This document shows, in pieces, positions 7,861 to 16,009 of a stretch of 50,503 bases of DNA. Made by a program: the position numbers and the translations under genes. Position 1 is the first letter of the stretch, and each line of letters starts with the position of its first letter. The notes below the pieces were generated by a model, which had not been told where the DNA came from, ran no database searches, and saw only the letters and a list, made by a program, of their open reading frames with translations. Origin of the DNA: CACKLF01 sp002725175 (GTDB taxonomy: Bacteria > Pseudomonadota > Alphaproteobacteria > Rhodobacterales > Rhodobacteraceae); assembly GCA_002725175.2 (NCBI GenBank), contig PBQX02000069.1, positions 1 through 50,503 on the forward strand, read 5' to 3'.

Positions 7861-9114
7861 ATGAAATTTCGGCCAAAAAGCGATTTCATGAGAATAATGC
7901 TAGAGCGTGGCTTTTACAATGACTGCACGGGAGCTGAATCTTTAGATGAGAAGTTAAAAGCTACTACGGTATCAGGCTATATTGGATTTGATGCCACAGC
8001 AAAATCATTGCACGTCGGCTCTCTTACACAAATTATGATGCTGTACTGGCTGCAGAAGTGTGGACATAATCCCATTGTCCTAATGGGTGGAGGGACAACA
8101 AAAATTGGCGACCCCTCATTCAGAAACGAAGAGAGGGCACTACTATCAGAAGAAGAGATTAACGAAAATATTGGCACAATAAAAAAGGCATTCTCCAGCT
8201 ATATCAATTTTGATCATGGGAACAATCGAGCTATTATCCTGGATAATTCAGAATGGCTTGATCAATTGAATTACATTGAGATGCTTCGAAAATTTGGAAG
8301 TCAATTTACTATTGGGAGAATGCTAACCTTTGAAAGTGTCAAACAAAGGTTAGAAAGAGAACAGTCATTATCCTTTTTAGAATTTAACTATATGATTTTG
8401 CAAGCTATTGATTTTCTTGAGTTAAAAATAAGGCATAACTGCATTTTACAAATGGGCGGCTCAGACCAATGGGGTAACATTGTAAATGGAATTGAACTAA
8501 TACGGAGAATTGATCGATCAGAATCTTTTGGATTAACTTCAAATTTATTAACTACCGCAGATGGAAAAAAAATGGGCAAAACACAATCGGGAGCAGTATG
8601 GATTAATGAGGACATGCTCAGTTCTTTTGATTTTTGGCAGTTTTGGCGAAACACTGATGATAAAGATGTGTTTAAATTTTTAAAACTATTTACTACAATG
8701 GATATTCAGGAATGTGAAAGATTAGGAAAACTTAAAAATGAAGAATTAAATGAAGCTAAAGTTATCTTGGCTACTGAAGTTACCCGTTTAGCTCACGGAG
8801 AACAAGCATCTGAAAATGCCAAAAGAGCCGCCTATGAAGTTTTTTCTAGTTCAAACACCCCTATCAACAGTCTGCCTAAACATAATCTTAGCGAGGATTT
8901 AATTTCACATGAGATACCTTTATTTAAAGCATTGGTTTCAGTAGGCTTTTGCAATAGTAATAAAGAAGCAAAGAGGCTCATCAGTGAAAATGGAGCTCGA
9001 GTTAATGATAAAATTATNACCAACATAGAATATTCATTGAAAATTGATGACTTTAACGAACCNTTGAAAATTTCTGCAGGAAAAAAGCGACATGTTCTTG
9101 TCACAATAGATTAG
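7861..9114 (+). CDS. tyrS: Tyrosyl-tRNA synthetase
   Basis: Class I aminoacyl-tRNA synthetase charging tRNA-Tyr; 417 residues, normal length. The N-terminal domain has GFDATAKSLHVGS, where HVGS (about 51-54) is the HIGH motif, then the tyrosine/ATP-binding segment LMGGGTTKIGDPS and the QMGGSDQWGN block. The KMSKS loop reads KKMGKT at about 236-241, the usual form in proteobacterial TyrS. The C-terminal 80 residues form an S4-like RNA-binding domain (EAKRLISENGARVND). It begins 12 nt after the hydrolase gene. Two codons near the end contain N. Confidence 0.97.
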   Translation: MKFRPKSDFMRIMLERGFYNDCTGAESLDEKLKATTVSGYIGFDATAKSLHVGSLTQIMMLYWLQKCGHNPIVLMGGGTTKIGDPSFRNEERALLSEEEINENIGTIKKAFSSYINFDHGNNRAIILDNSEWLDQLNYIEMLRKFGSQFTIGRMLTFESVKQRLEREQSLSFLEFNYMILQAIDFLELKIRHNCILQMGGSDQWGNIVNGIELIRRIDRSESFGLTSNLLTTADGKKMGKTQSGAVWINEDMLSSFDFWQFWRNTDDKDVFKFLKLFTTMDIQECERLGKLKNEELNEAKVILATEVTRLAHGEQASENAKRAAYEVFSSSNTPINSLPKHNLSEDLISHEIPLFKALVSVGFCNSNKEAKRLISENGARVNDKIXTNIEYSLKIDDFNEXLKISAGKKRHVLVTID

Positions 9115-9490
9115 TAAGGTTGTTATCGTTAACTTAATCATAGCGTGTCCTATTGNTCCACAATTTTAGCTTAGTTACAAAGGCTTGGAACAAAGTTCAG
9201 ATACTAAAATTAGTGACANCTTGTAAGNAAGCACNTGGCAGNAAAGAAACAGCACTTTNCTGAAATCTAAATATCAATGCATTTAACGAGCTTTGNATAT
9301 GTAAGCGAGGTGGGGTGACAGTCGAGATATAGACTGTTGTGAATTACGAGCATTTATTACACCATCAGGCAACTGGTCGGCATTCGAGTGGGTGGAGCAA
9401 TACTACAGCAGAGGTACAGCATGCCGCAAAATAAAGTTTGCAAACAGTACACATTGCGCCAGTGGTGGTTTACGTAAATAGCTTTATGGC
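9115..9490 (+). other. 376-bp gap between tyrS and the GC-rich oxidoreductase gene
   Basis: No complete gene is seen here. The left part (9115-9300) is AT-rich, contains eight Ns by my count and has no convincing ORF or tRNA. The right part (9305-9481) rises in GC and holds one open frame without a good start, described separately. I found no clear terminator, inverted repeats or target-site duplication to mark an element boundary. The stretch behaves as the transition between the AT-rich backbone and the GC-rich gene that follows. Confidence 0.5.
9305..9481 (+). pseudogene. Possible C-terminal gene fragment, open frame without start
   Basis: A 58-codon frame is open from just after a TAA at 9302-9304 to the TAG at 9479-9481, with no ATG and no upstream ribosome binding site. 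The translation includes FITPSGNWSAFEWVEQYYSR, which has the look of real protein (mixed aromatic and polar residues, no low complexity). I do not recognise the family. Its base composition is intermediate between the backbone and the adjacent GC-rich gene. It may be the 3' relic of a gene that arrived with the oxidoreductase, or chance; 58 codons without a stop is not strong evidence. Confidence 0.25.
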
Positions 9491-11452
9491 TCATAATGCT
9501 GCACCTATCTTTAGGCCTTCCAATATCGCTTCTTCAGCCGTCCGCGGGCTCAGACTGTCTCCGATCACATGGTGTGGAACGGCAATCTCTTTTAGAGCCT
9601 GTTCCAATTCTGTGTTTGGAGTATTTCCAAGCGCCGTTACCAAGGTGTCAACTGTCTCCATAACAACAGGTTCTCCGCTCAAGGTGTGTTGAAAATAGGC
9701 GTCCTTAGAGTCGGCACCAAAAAGCCGGACATGCGGGATAATCTCCACCCCTAACTTGTGAAGATTGCCAAGCCAGGCGTCCCGGGCGTACTGCGGAATA
9801 GTCTGGCCTGCCACCATTCCGTTGACTGCTAGACGCACATGGCAACCATCGCGCGCCAAGCGCTCGGCAAGCCCCAGCCCCACCCAATCGCAGCGCCAAT
9901 CCGCCACCACGGCACGTGCACCAATGTTGACCTTCCCTTCTAGTACCTGCCATGCGGTAACTACATGAGCGTCTTCAGCTCCCTCTATGTAGCTGCTGAA
10001 TGGGACAGCGCCGGTGGCAACTATTACGGCGTCGGGGCCTTCTTCGTTCACCAATTTTGGCGTGACCGGCATATTAAGGCGTATTTCGACGCTCTCATTC
10101 TCCAATTCACGCCTCAAGTTGGTGGCCAAACCGCCAAACTCCGTCCGTCCGGGCAATAACTGAGCCAGATTAACCTGACCGCCAAGTTTTCCAGAAGATT
10201 CGTATAAAGTTACCTTATGTCCGCGCGCAGCAGCGATACAAGCTGCTTTCATCCCGGCAGGCCCACCACCTGCCACCATAATGCGCTTTTTCGCAGTGAC
10301 CGGAACGAGAATCCCAAACTCCAGCTCGCGCCCGGTCTCNGGGTGCTGAATGCATGAGATGGAGCAGGCGTTTAGCATATGCCCAATGCAGGCCTGATTA
10401 CAGGCAATACAGGCACGGATATCTTCGGTNGCACCACGTTCGGCCTTGGCNGGCATCTGAGGGTCTGAAATTAGTGCCCGCGTCATCCCGCACATATCCG
10501 CCTGTCCGCTATGCAATACCGTCGCAGCAGTTTGTGGCTGATTGATACGNCCTGCAACAAAAACCGGCTTGCNCACCCGTGCCTTAAGCGCCGCCGCAAT
10601 TGGCACNGTATAGGCTGCTTCATAGGCCATTGGTGGAACAATATGNGTAGATCCCGCAAGCCCAGCCGAAGTTCCTGCAGTTACGTTGAAGTAATCGAGC
10701 GCTGAGTTGGTATCCAAGGCTGCGCAGACCTCNAGCATCTCTTCCAGTTCTGTGCCATNATTATCCTTTTCCTCCCCAGATAGTCTAACGCCAAGAACCA
10801 TATCTTCACCCAGACCACGCCGCGTCGCTGCAATTGTCTCTTGCAGAAATCGAAGCCGCCCAGCGCGCGAGCCACCATAGCCATCACTTCGTCGATTGAT
10901 ATTCGGATTGAGGAACTGCCCCAGCAGATAACCATGGGACGCAACTAACTCTACCCCATCAAGCCCAGCTTGGCGAATATGCGCAGCAGAGGCTTCAAAA
11001 CCTTCTATAATCTCTTTGATCATTAATAACGGGAGTTCGCGCGGCATAACGTGAAACCGCTCATTCGGCACGACTGATGGGGCATAGGCCACTGGATGCG
11101 TGCCATCAGCGGCCAGCGCCATTTCCCGACCGGGATGTGTGAGCTGAGCGAAGATGAGACAATCGTGCAGATGACAGGCCTCGGCTAAACTGGCATAGCC
11201 CGGCACACAGGCCGGATCATACGCCCGGATCGCAGGCCNCCCNCTNTCACCCGATGGATGAACACGCGCAGCCTCGATAATAGTTAGGGCGGCACCGCCC
11301 TGAGCCTTGGCCCCATGGTAGGCNACCATGTGTTCCGTCGGCTTGCCGGCGGCCAACATTACCGCCATATGACCAGTCGAAAAGATTCGGTTTTTTAACG
11401 TTTTACCCCGGAGTGTCAGCGTTTGAAANAGANCATCAAGACCAGNGACCAT
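9491..11452 (-). CDS. FMN/4Fe-4S/FAD oxidoreductase, FadH / trimethylamine dehydrogenase family
   Basis: Protein of 653 residues in three parts. Residues 1-340 form an Old Yellow Enzyme-type FMN barrel (HGYLLGQFLNP at 173-183, YGGS at 192-195, AQLTHPGRE at 102-110). Residues 348-367 hold a C-x2-C-x3-C-x11-C 4Fe-4S motif (C348, C351, C355, C367). From 390 there is a nucleotide-binding domain with GGGPAG at 395-400. This architecture covers 2,4-dienoyl-CoA reductase, trimethylamine dehydrogenase and N-methylproline or dimethylglycine demethylases; the exact substrate cannot be assigned. The gene is far more GC-rich than its neighbours (one 60-nt line reaches 70%), so horizontal transfer is likely. 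AGGA lies too close to the ATG to be an ideal ribosome site. Confidence 0.88.
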   Translation of the reverse strand: MVXGLDXXFQTLTLRGKTLKNRIFSTGHMAVMLAAGKPTEHMXAYHGAKAQGGAALTIIEAARVHPSGXXGXPAIRAYDPACVPGYASLAEACHLHDCLIFAQLTHPGREMALAADGTHPVAYAPSVVPNERFHVMPRELPLLMIKEIIEGFEASAAHIRQAGLDGVELVASHGYLLGQFLNPNINRRSDGYGGSRAGRLRFLQETIAATRRGLGEDMVLGVRLSGEEKDNXGTELEEMXEVCAALDTNSALDYFNVTAGTSAGLAGSXHIVPPMAYEAAYXVPIAAALKARVXKPVFVAXRINQPQTAATVLHSGQADMCGMTRALISDPQMXAKAERGXTEDIRACIACNQACIGHMLNACSISCIQHXETGRELEFGILVPVTAKKRIMVAGGGPAGMKAACIAAARGHKVTLYESSGKLGGQVNLAQLLPGRTEFGGLATNLRRELENESVEIRLNMPVTPKLVNEEGPDAVIVATGAVPFSSYIEGAEDAHVVTAWQVLEGKVNIGARAVVADWRCDWVGLGLAERLARDGCHVRLAVNGMVAGQTIPQYARDAWLGNLHKLGVEIIPHVRLFGADSKDAYFQHTLSGEPVVMETVDTLVTALGNTPNTELEQALKEIAVPHHVIGDSLSPRTAEEAILEGLKIGAAL

Positions 11453-11527
11453 GTCCTAGCCAAACGATTGCTGNGAAAAAAAAGCTGTGGAAGAAGTAAT
11501 AAAAATTATGAAAAAACGTTTATGCAT

Positions 11528-12127
11528 TTACTTATTTTCTACTGTCCAAGCTCTGCTGATATAATCCGGTTGATACATTAGCCCTGTGCTACTATTACCC
11601 TTCTTTATATTCATCATAACTTCAATTCCAGAAATAACCTGACCAACAACCGTATATTTTCCATTTAGGTGAGCTGCTTCTTCGAACATTAAAAAGAATT
11701 GCGAGTTTGCAGAATCTGGATTTTGCGAACGTGCCATCCCTACTGCTCCTCTAACAAAAGGTATATCAGAAAATTCTGCNATTAAGTCAGGCAATTGAGA
11801 CCCTCCCCTTCCAACAGANGTTGGNTCATAATAGTTAATATTTCCAAATTGAACATCACCAGTTTGAGCCATAAAACCCTCTATTACCCTGTGAAAGGTT
11901 ACCCCATTATAAAGNCCCTGATCAGCAAGCTCTTTAAGCCTAGAGGACGCTTTTGGAGCATTCTCAAAATTCAAATTGATTTCGATCACGGCTTCTTTGT
12001 CACCATTAACTTCTAAAAATAATGAATTTAAATTACTTGTCTCACTAAAGGCTTTCACAGTTNCAAAAAAAACAATGATAAATACACTTAAAATAAATCT
12101 AAAAATGNTAAAANCCNTAACTTTCAT
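11528..12127 (-). CDS. Exported cyclophilin-type peptidyl-prolyl isomerase
   Basis: Cyclophilin of 199 residues that speeds cis-trans isomerisation at proline, probably in the periplasm. I place the start at the ATG at 12125-12127, not the longer upstream frame, because it gives a classic signal peptide: a short basic start, a hydrophobic run (FRFILSVFIIVFF) and an AFS-like cleavage site before ETSN. The cyclophilin core shows VTFHRVIEGFMAQTGDV, GMARSQNPDSANSQFF and LNGKYTVVGQV, with the catalytic Arg in FHRV and the QFF motif intact. The chosen start overlaps the preceding cytosolic cyclophilin by 29 nt. The pair reads as a duplication with split localisation. Confidence 0.88.
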   Translation of the reverse strand: MKVXXFXIFRFILSVFIIVFFXTVKAFSETSNLNSLFLEVNGDKEAVIEINLNFENAPKASSRLKELADQXLYNGVTFHRVIEGFMAQTGDVQFGNINYYXPXSVGRGGSQLPDLXAEFSDIPFVRGAVGMARSQNPDSANSQFFLMFEEAAHLNGKYTVVGQVISGIEVMMNIKKGNSSTGLMYQPDYISRAWTVENK

Positions 12128-12638
12128 GGTATANCACCTCCAACATGCAATCAGGATCGGAAACCAGACCATTGTTACTTGAATCTCCCAATTTTATATT
12201 ATCAATAAATTCCATGCCTTCAGTAACTTGACCGAAAAGGGTGTATTGGCCATTAAGAAAATGTCCAGCTTTAAACATAATAAAAAACTGAGAATTGGCA
12301 GAATCAACATCTTGTGCCCGAGCCATACCTAAAGAGCCACGCTCAAATGAGATCTTATTAAATTCAGCTTTCAGATTTGGAAGATCCGAACCACCTGTTC
12401 CTGAAAGACTTAAATCAAAATTATCCGAAATATTTCCAAACTTAACATCACCAGTTTGAGCCATAAAATCCTCAATTACTCGGTGAAAAACTACATTATT
12501 ATATTTTCCTTCCTTAGCTAGCCGACCGATCCTCTCAACATGGCCAGGAGCTATATGATTAAATAACTCAATTTTTACANTTCCATCTTTAAGCTTAATA
12601 CTTAAATAGGGATTTGACTTATCACTTTTTGACATCAT
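12099..12638 (-). CDS. Cytosolic cyclophilin-type peptidyl-prolyl isomerase
   Basis: Cyclophilin of about 179 residues without a signal peptide, so cytosolic. The core motifs are VVFHRVIEDFMAQTGDV, RGSLGMARAQDVDSANSQFF and LNGQYTLFGQVTEG, with the catalytic Arg and the Q-F-F active-site residues present. It is a close paralogue of the exported cyclophilin immediately downstream, sharing nearly the same motif order. The last 15 codons, rich in N, overlap the start of that gene. It lies 24 nt after coaD, and coaD followed by two cyclophilins is a gene order familiar from roseobacter genomes. Confidence 0.9.
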   Translation of the reverse strand: MMSKSDKSNPYLSIKLKDGXVKIELFNHIAPGHVERIGRLAKEGKYNNVVFHRVIEDFMAQTGDVKFGNISDNFDLSLSGTGGSDLPNLKAEFNKISFERGSLGMARAQDVDSANSQFFIMFKAGHFLNGQYTLFGQVTEGMEFIDNIKLGDSSNNGLVSDPDCMLEVXYHESXXFXHF

Positions 12639-12662
12639 TTTTCCTTAATATTGATTTGTTTT

Positions 12663-13148
12663 TCAGATTAGGTGCAATTTATCTTTAATAGCATCACTTA
12701 CATTTTTTGAGACAAAATTGCTTATATCTCCCTTCAGTCTAGCTATTTCCTTAACGAGCCTTGACGCGACAGCCTGATGCTGGACATCTGCCATTAAGAA
12801 GACAGTTTCGATACTTGCATCCAAAGATCGATTCATTCCAACCATTTGATATTCGTATTCAAAATCCGAAACGGCCCTTAAGCCCCTAATTATCATGCTT
12901 GCACCAACATCCCTAGCGCACTGTATTAATAAATTTTCAAAAGGATGAACTAAAATATTTTCTGCTATATGCTTGCATTCAGCTTGGATTAAAGCAACTC
13001 TTTCTTCCAAACTGAATAGAGGACTTTTGTCATTATTTATTGCCACCCCAATTACAAGCTTATCAACCAAATTTGATGCCCTGCTAATTATATCAGTATG
13101 ACCAACTGTCACAGGATCAAATGTTCCTGGGTATAAGCCAATACGCAT
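12663..13148 (-). CDS. coaD: Phosphopantetheine adenylyltransferase
   Basis: Penultimate enzyme of coenzyme A synthesis, transferring AMP from ATP to 4'-phosphopantetheine. The 161-residue length is standard. The nucleotidyltransferase motif GTFDPVTVGH (8-17) carries the TxGH signature. Further conserved pieces are IRGLRAVSDFEYEYQM, where the Arg and Asp pair bind substrate, and the C-terminal LKGDISNFVSKNV that corresponds to the ISSTxVR motif. It is the first gene of a coaD-cyclophilin-cyclophilin set on the minus strand and diverges from the valine operon across a 195-nt region. Confidence 0.96.
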   Translation of the reverse strand: MRIGLYPGTFDPVTVGHTDIISRASNLVDKLVIGVAINNDKSPLFSLEERVALIQAECKHIAENILVHPFENLLIQCARDVGASMIIRGLRAVSDFEYEYQMVGMNRSLDASIETVFLMADVQHQAVASRLVKEIARLKGDISNFVSKNVSDAIKDKLHLI

Positions 13149-13263
13149 CTCATTTTTCCTTATTAGTTTTCTATTACTACTTGTTGCAAATTATATAGCA
13201 GATTGTCGAGGAAAAACTGCACAGAAAAACAATAAATTAATCCCCCGAAATAAGATTCGGATG

Positions 13264-13279
13264 TTGCAACAAACTGCAA
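13264..13279. promoter_or_regulatory. Candidate operator upstream of the valine operon
   Basis: The 16-bp sequence TTGCAACAAACTGCAA has 5-bp inverted arms (TTGCA/TGCAA) around a 6-nt centre. It sits about 65 nt upstream of the mmsA start in the coaD-mmsA divergent region. Another TTGCAA half-site occurs near 13184. Such a repeat could bind a dimeric regulator of valine catabolism. No regulator gene is adjacent, and a 5-bp arm is short, so this is only a candidate. Confidence 0.3.
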
Positions 13280-13343
13280 AATAATTAAAATTACTATAAA
13301 CAAACTTACTGAAAAACATAGAAATTAAAAAGCGAGGTTAAAA

Positions 13344-14843
13344 ATGGAAAATATTGGGCATTTTATAAACGGAAAGAGAGAGCCGGGAGAATCAGGAAAT
13401 TTCTCAGATGTATTCAATCCGGCGACTGGGGAAGTTCAAGCAAGAGTATCTCTAGCTAATAAAGGCGAATTGGACAAAATAGTGGAATTAGCAAAAAATG
13501 CTCAACCTGCTTGGGCAGCGACAAACCCTCAAAGAAGAGCACGAGTGCTAATGAAATTTGTAGAACTAATTCATAGAGATATGGACAAGTTAGCTAANAA
13601 ATTAAGTAGTGAGCACGGCAAAACTTTCCCCGATGCTAAGGGCGATATTATTAGAGGTTTAGAGGTTGCAGAATTTTGTTTTGGGGCACCTCATTTTCTA
13701 AAAGGAGAATTTACTGACAGTGCAGGCCCAGGCATTGATATGTATTCGATGCGGCAACCATTGGGCGTAGTTGCAGGAATNACGCCATTTAATTTTCCAG
13801 CAATGATCCCTATGTGGAAATTCTGTCCTGCAATAGNTGCAGGAAACGCCTTTATNCTNAAACCTTCAGAAAGAGACCCATCGGTACCTATAATGTTAGC
13901 TGAGCTATTAACTGAAGCAGGTCTTCCAGATGGNATTTTGCAAGTTGTCAACGGGGATAAAGTTTCTGTGGATGGCATTTTGGAGAACCTTAACATATCT
14001 GCAATCGGGTTCGTAGGTTCAACACCAATTGCAGAGTANATCTACAGNAAAGGCTGTTCTTTTGGCAAAAGAGTTCAGTGCTTTGGCGGAGCTAAAAATC
14101 ATATGCTAATCATGCCCGACGCAGACCTAGATCAGGCAGTAGATGCATTAGTAGGTGCTGGCTATGGTGCAGCTGGCGAACGCTGCATGGCTATATCAGT
14201 GGCTGTACCTGTAGGAAAAGAGACTGCAGATAAATTAGTGGAAAAACTAATTCCAAGAGTAGAATCTCTCAAGATTGGACCTTATACATCTGACATAGAG
14301 ATGGATTTAGGGCCAGTAGTAACACGGGAGGCCAAAAACCGAATACTGGGCTTAATTGACTCTGGGGTAGCACAGGGTGCTGATCTAAAGGTAGATGGTA
14401 GAGATTTTAAACTCCAAGGTTATGAGAATGGTTTTTTTGTAGGAGCATGTCTCTTTGATAATGTTACAACTGAGATGGATATATATAAGCAGGAAATTTT
14501 TGGGCCAGTACTATCAACCGTAAGAGCTGAAAATTATGAAGAAGCTTTATCAATCGTAGTAAATAACGAATATGGAAATGGTACTGCAATTTTTACCAGA
14601 GACGGAGATACAGCCAGAGATTTTTCAAATAGAATTAATGTCGGAATGGTTGGAGTAAATGTGCCAATACCTGTTCCTCTGGCATATCATACATTTGGAG
14701 GATGGAAAAAATCAGCTTTTGGAGATTTAAACCAGCATGGGCCAGATGCATTTAGATTTTATACCCGCACAAAAACAATAACTTCGCGTTGGCCAACAGG
14801 TATTAAAGAGGGGGCAAGTTTTTCAATTCCGACGATGGAATAG
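13344..14843 (+). CDS. mmsA: Methylmalonate-semialdehyde dehydrogenase (CoA-acylating)
   Basis: Last dedicated step of valine breakdown: oxidises methylmalonate semialdehyde to propionyl-CoA with NAD and CoA. The length of 499 residues is typical. ALDH-fold motifs are TPFNFP (148-153, with the conserved Asn), GFVGSTPIA (222-230), KNHMLIMPDAD (251-261) and the catalytic cysteine C281 in GERCMA. ERCMA and an absent general-base glutamate in the usual ALDH position are MmsA features. A GAGG ribosome site lies 7 nt upstream of the ATG. First gene of a four-gene plus-strand operon with short gaps. Several codons carry N. Confidence 0.95.
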   Translation: MENIGHFINGKREPGESGNFSDVFNPATGEVQARVSLANKGELDKIVELAKNAQPAWAATNPQRRARVLMKFVELIHRDMDKLAXKLSSEHGKTFPDAKGDIIRGLEVAEFCFGAPHFLKGEFTDSAGPGIDMYSMRQPLGVVAGXTPFNFPAMIPMWKFCPAIXAGNAFXXKPSERDPSVPIMLAELLTEAGLPDXILQVVNGDKVSVDGILENLNISAIGFVGSTPIAEXIYXKGCSFGKRVQCFGGAKNHMLIMPDADLDQAVDALVGAGYGAAGERCMAISVAVPVGKETADKLVEKLIPRVESLKIGPYTSDIEMDLGPVVTREAKNRILGLIDSGVAQGADLKVDGRDFKLQGYENGFFVGACLFDNVTTEMDIYKQEIFGPVLSTVRAENYEEALSIVVNNEYGNGTAIFTRDGDTARDFSNRINVGMVGVNVPIPVPLAYHTFGGWKKSAFGDLNQHGPDAFRFYTRTKTITSRWPTGIKEGASFSIPTME

Positions 14844-14857
14844 GACTTGAAATTAAC

Positions 14858-16000
14858 GTGAACTTTGAGTGTACGGAAAGTCAAAAACTACTTTTTGAAT
14901 CTGCCTATAGCTTTGGTAAGAATGAAATAGACCCATTTGCTCTTGAATGGGAAAATGAACAAATAATACCTAAAGCTTTNTTAGAAAAAGCTGGCGAATT
15001 AGGATTTGCAGCAATGTACGTTCCGGANGAACTTGGNGGCTCTGGAATGACAAGACTTGAAGCTGCAATTGTATTTGAAGCTTTAGCTCAATCTTGCCCA
15101 TCAGTTGCTTCATTTATTTCAATTCATAATATGTGTGCTTGGATGATTGCTGAATTTGGTTCTGCTGAATTAAAAGCAAAAGTATTACCTGATCTTTGTA
15201 GTTTTAAAAAAATCTGTTCATATTGCCTGACTGAACCAGGCTCTGGGTCTGATGCAGCTGCTTTAAAAACTACTGTAAGGCGAAATAATAATGGATATCT
15301 CCTCAGTGGCGAAAAGTCTTTTATTTCGGGAGGCGGCTACTCAGACTATTATATTGTAATGAGTAGAACTGGTGAACTTGGCCCAAATGGCATTTCAGCA
15401 ATTTTGGTAGAAGACGGATCCAAAGGCTTATCTTTTGGCAAGAATGAGGATAAAATGGGATGGAAAGCGCAGCCAACTCGAAGTGTCATCCTTGATAATT
15501 GTTTTAGTCCTTCTTTAAATCTTATTGGAGAGGAAGGAAAAGGCTTCTCTTACGCAATGGCAGGCCTCGATGGCGGCAGAATAAATATTGCTTCCGCTGC
15601 TCTAGGAGGTGCTCAGGAAGCATTTGAAATCGCAAAGAAATATTCAATGGAAAGAATGGCATTCAGTAAACCTATTTCGTCTTTTCAATCCATTCAATTT
15701 AAGTTAGCAGATTTAGAGATTAAATTAGAATCTGCAAGAACCTTCTTGTATAAGGCAGCATGGAAATTAGATAAAAAAGACAAGGATTCTACTAAATTTT
15801 GTGCATTAGCAAAAAAGCTTGTAACAGATAACGCCTTTGAAGTTTCAAACTCTGCACTTCAAATCTTAGGGGGGTACGGATATTTAACCGAGTACAAAAT
15901 TGAAAAAATAGTAAGAGATCTACGTGTTCACCANATTTTAGAGGGAACAAACGAGATCATGCAACTCATTATTGCAAGACACATCTTAAGTGAGACTTAA
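14858..16000 (+). CDS. Acyl-CoA dehydrogenase, probably isobutyryl-CoA specific
   Basis: FAD-dependent acyl-CoA dehydrogenase of 380 residues. It contains YCLTEPGSGSD (FAD/substrate-binding segment), the LGGAQEAFE region, LQILGGYGYLTEY and the catalytic glutamate E362 in LEGTNEIM near the C-terminus. The best start is GTG at 14858-14860, 14 nt after mmsA. Between mmsA and the 3-hydroxyisobutyryl-CoA hydrolase gene it most likely oxidises isobutyryl-CoA to methacrylyl-CoA; this substrate assignment comes from context. A short- or branched-chain acyl-CoA dehydrogenase of other specificity is the alternative. Confidence 0.9.
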   Translation: MNFECTESQKLLFESAYSFGKNEIDPFALEWENEQIIPKAXLEKAGELGFAAMYVPXELXGSGMTRLEAAIVFEALAQSCPSVASFISIHNMCAWMIAEFGSAELKAKVLPDLCSFKKICSYCLTEPGSGSDAAALKTTVRRNNNGYLLSGEKSFISGGGYSDYYIVMSRTGELGPNGISAILVEDGSKGLSFGKNEDKMGWKAQPTRSVILDNCFSPSLNLIGEEGKGFSYAMAGLDGGRINIASAALGGAQEAFEIAKKYSMERMAFSKPISSFQSIQFKLADLEIKLESARTFLYKAAWKLDKKDKDSTKFCALAKKLVTDNAFEVSNSALQILGGYGYLTEYKIEKIVRDLRVHXILEGTNEIMQLIIARHILSET

Positions 16001-16009
16001 TTTATAAGA

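Noticed and set aside
8569..8586. KMGKT instead of KMSKS in TyrS as a possible active-site change
   Set aside because: This is the usual form in proteobacterial tyrosyl-tRNA synthetases, so it is not unusual.
9115..9300. A tRNA or insertion-sequence end as the integration site for the GC-rich gene
   Set aside because: I found no cloverleaf, TTC-arm sequence, terminal inverted repeat or target duplication in the stretch.
9438..9968. Plus-strand open frames opposite the oxidoreductase gene, with others at 9965-10705
   Set aside because: They are long only because the GC-rich gene on the minus strand leaves few stops; the minus-strand frame has clear domains throughout and these have none.
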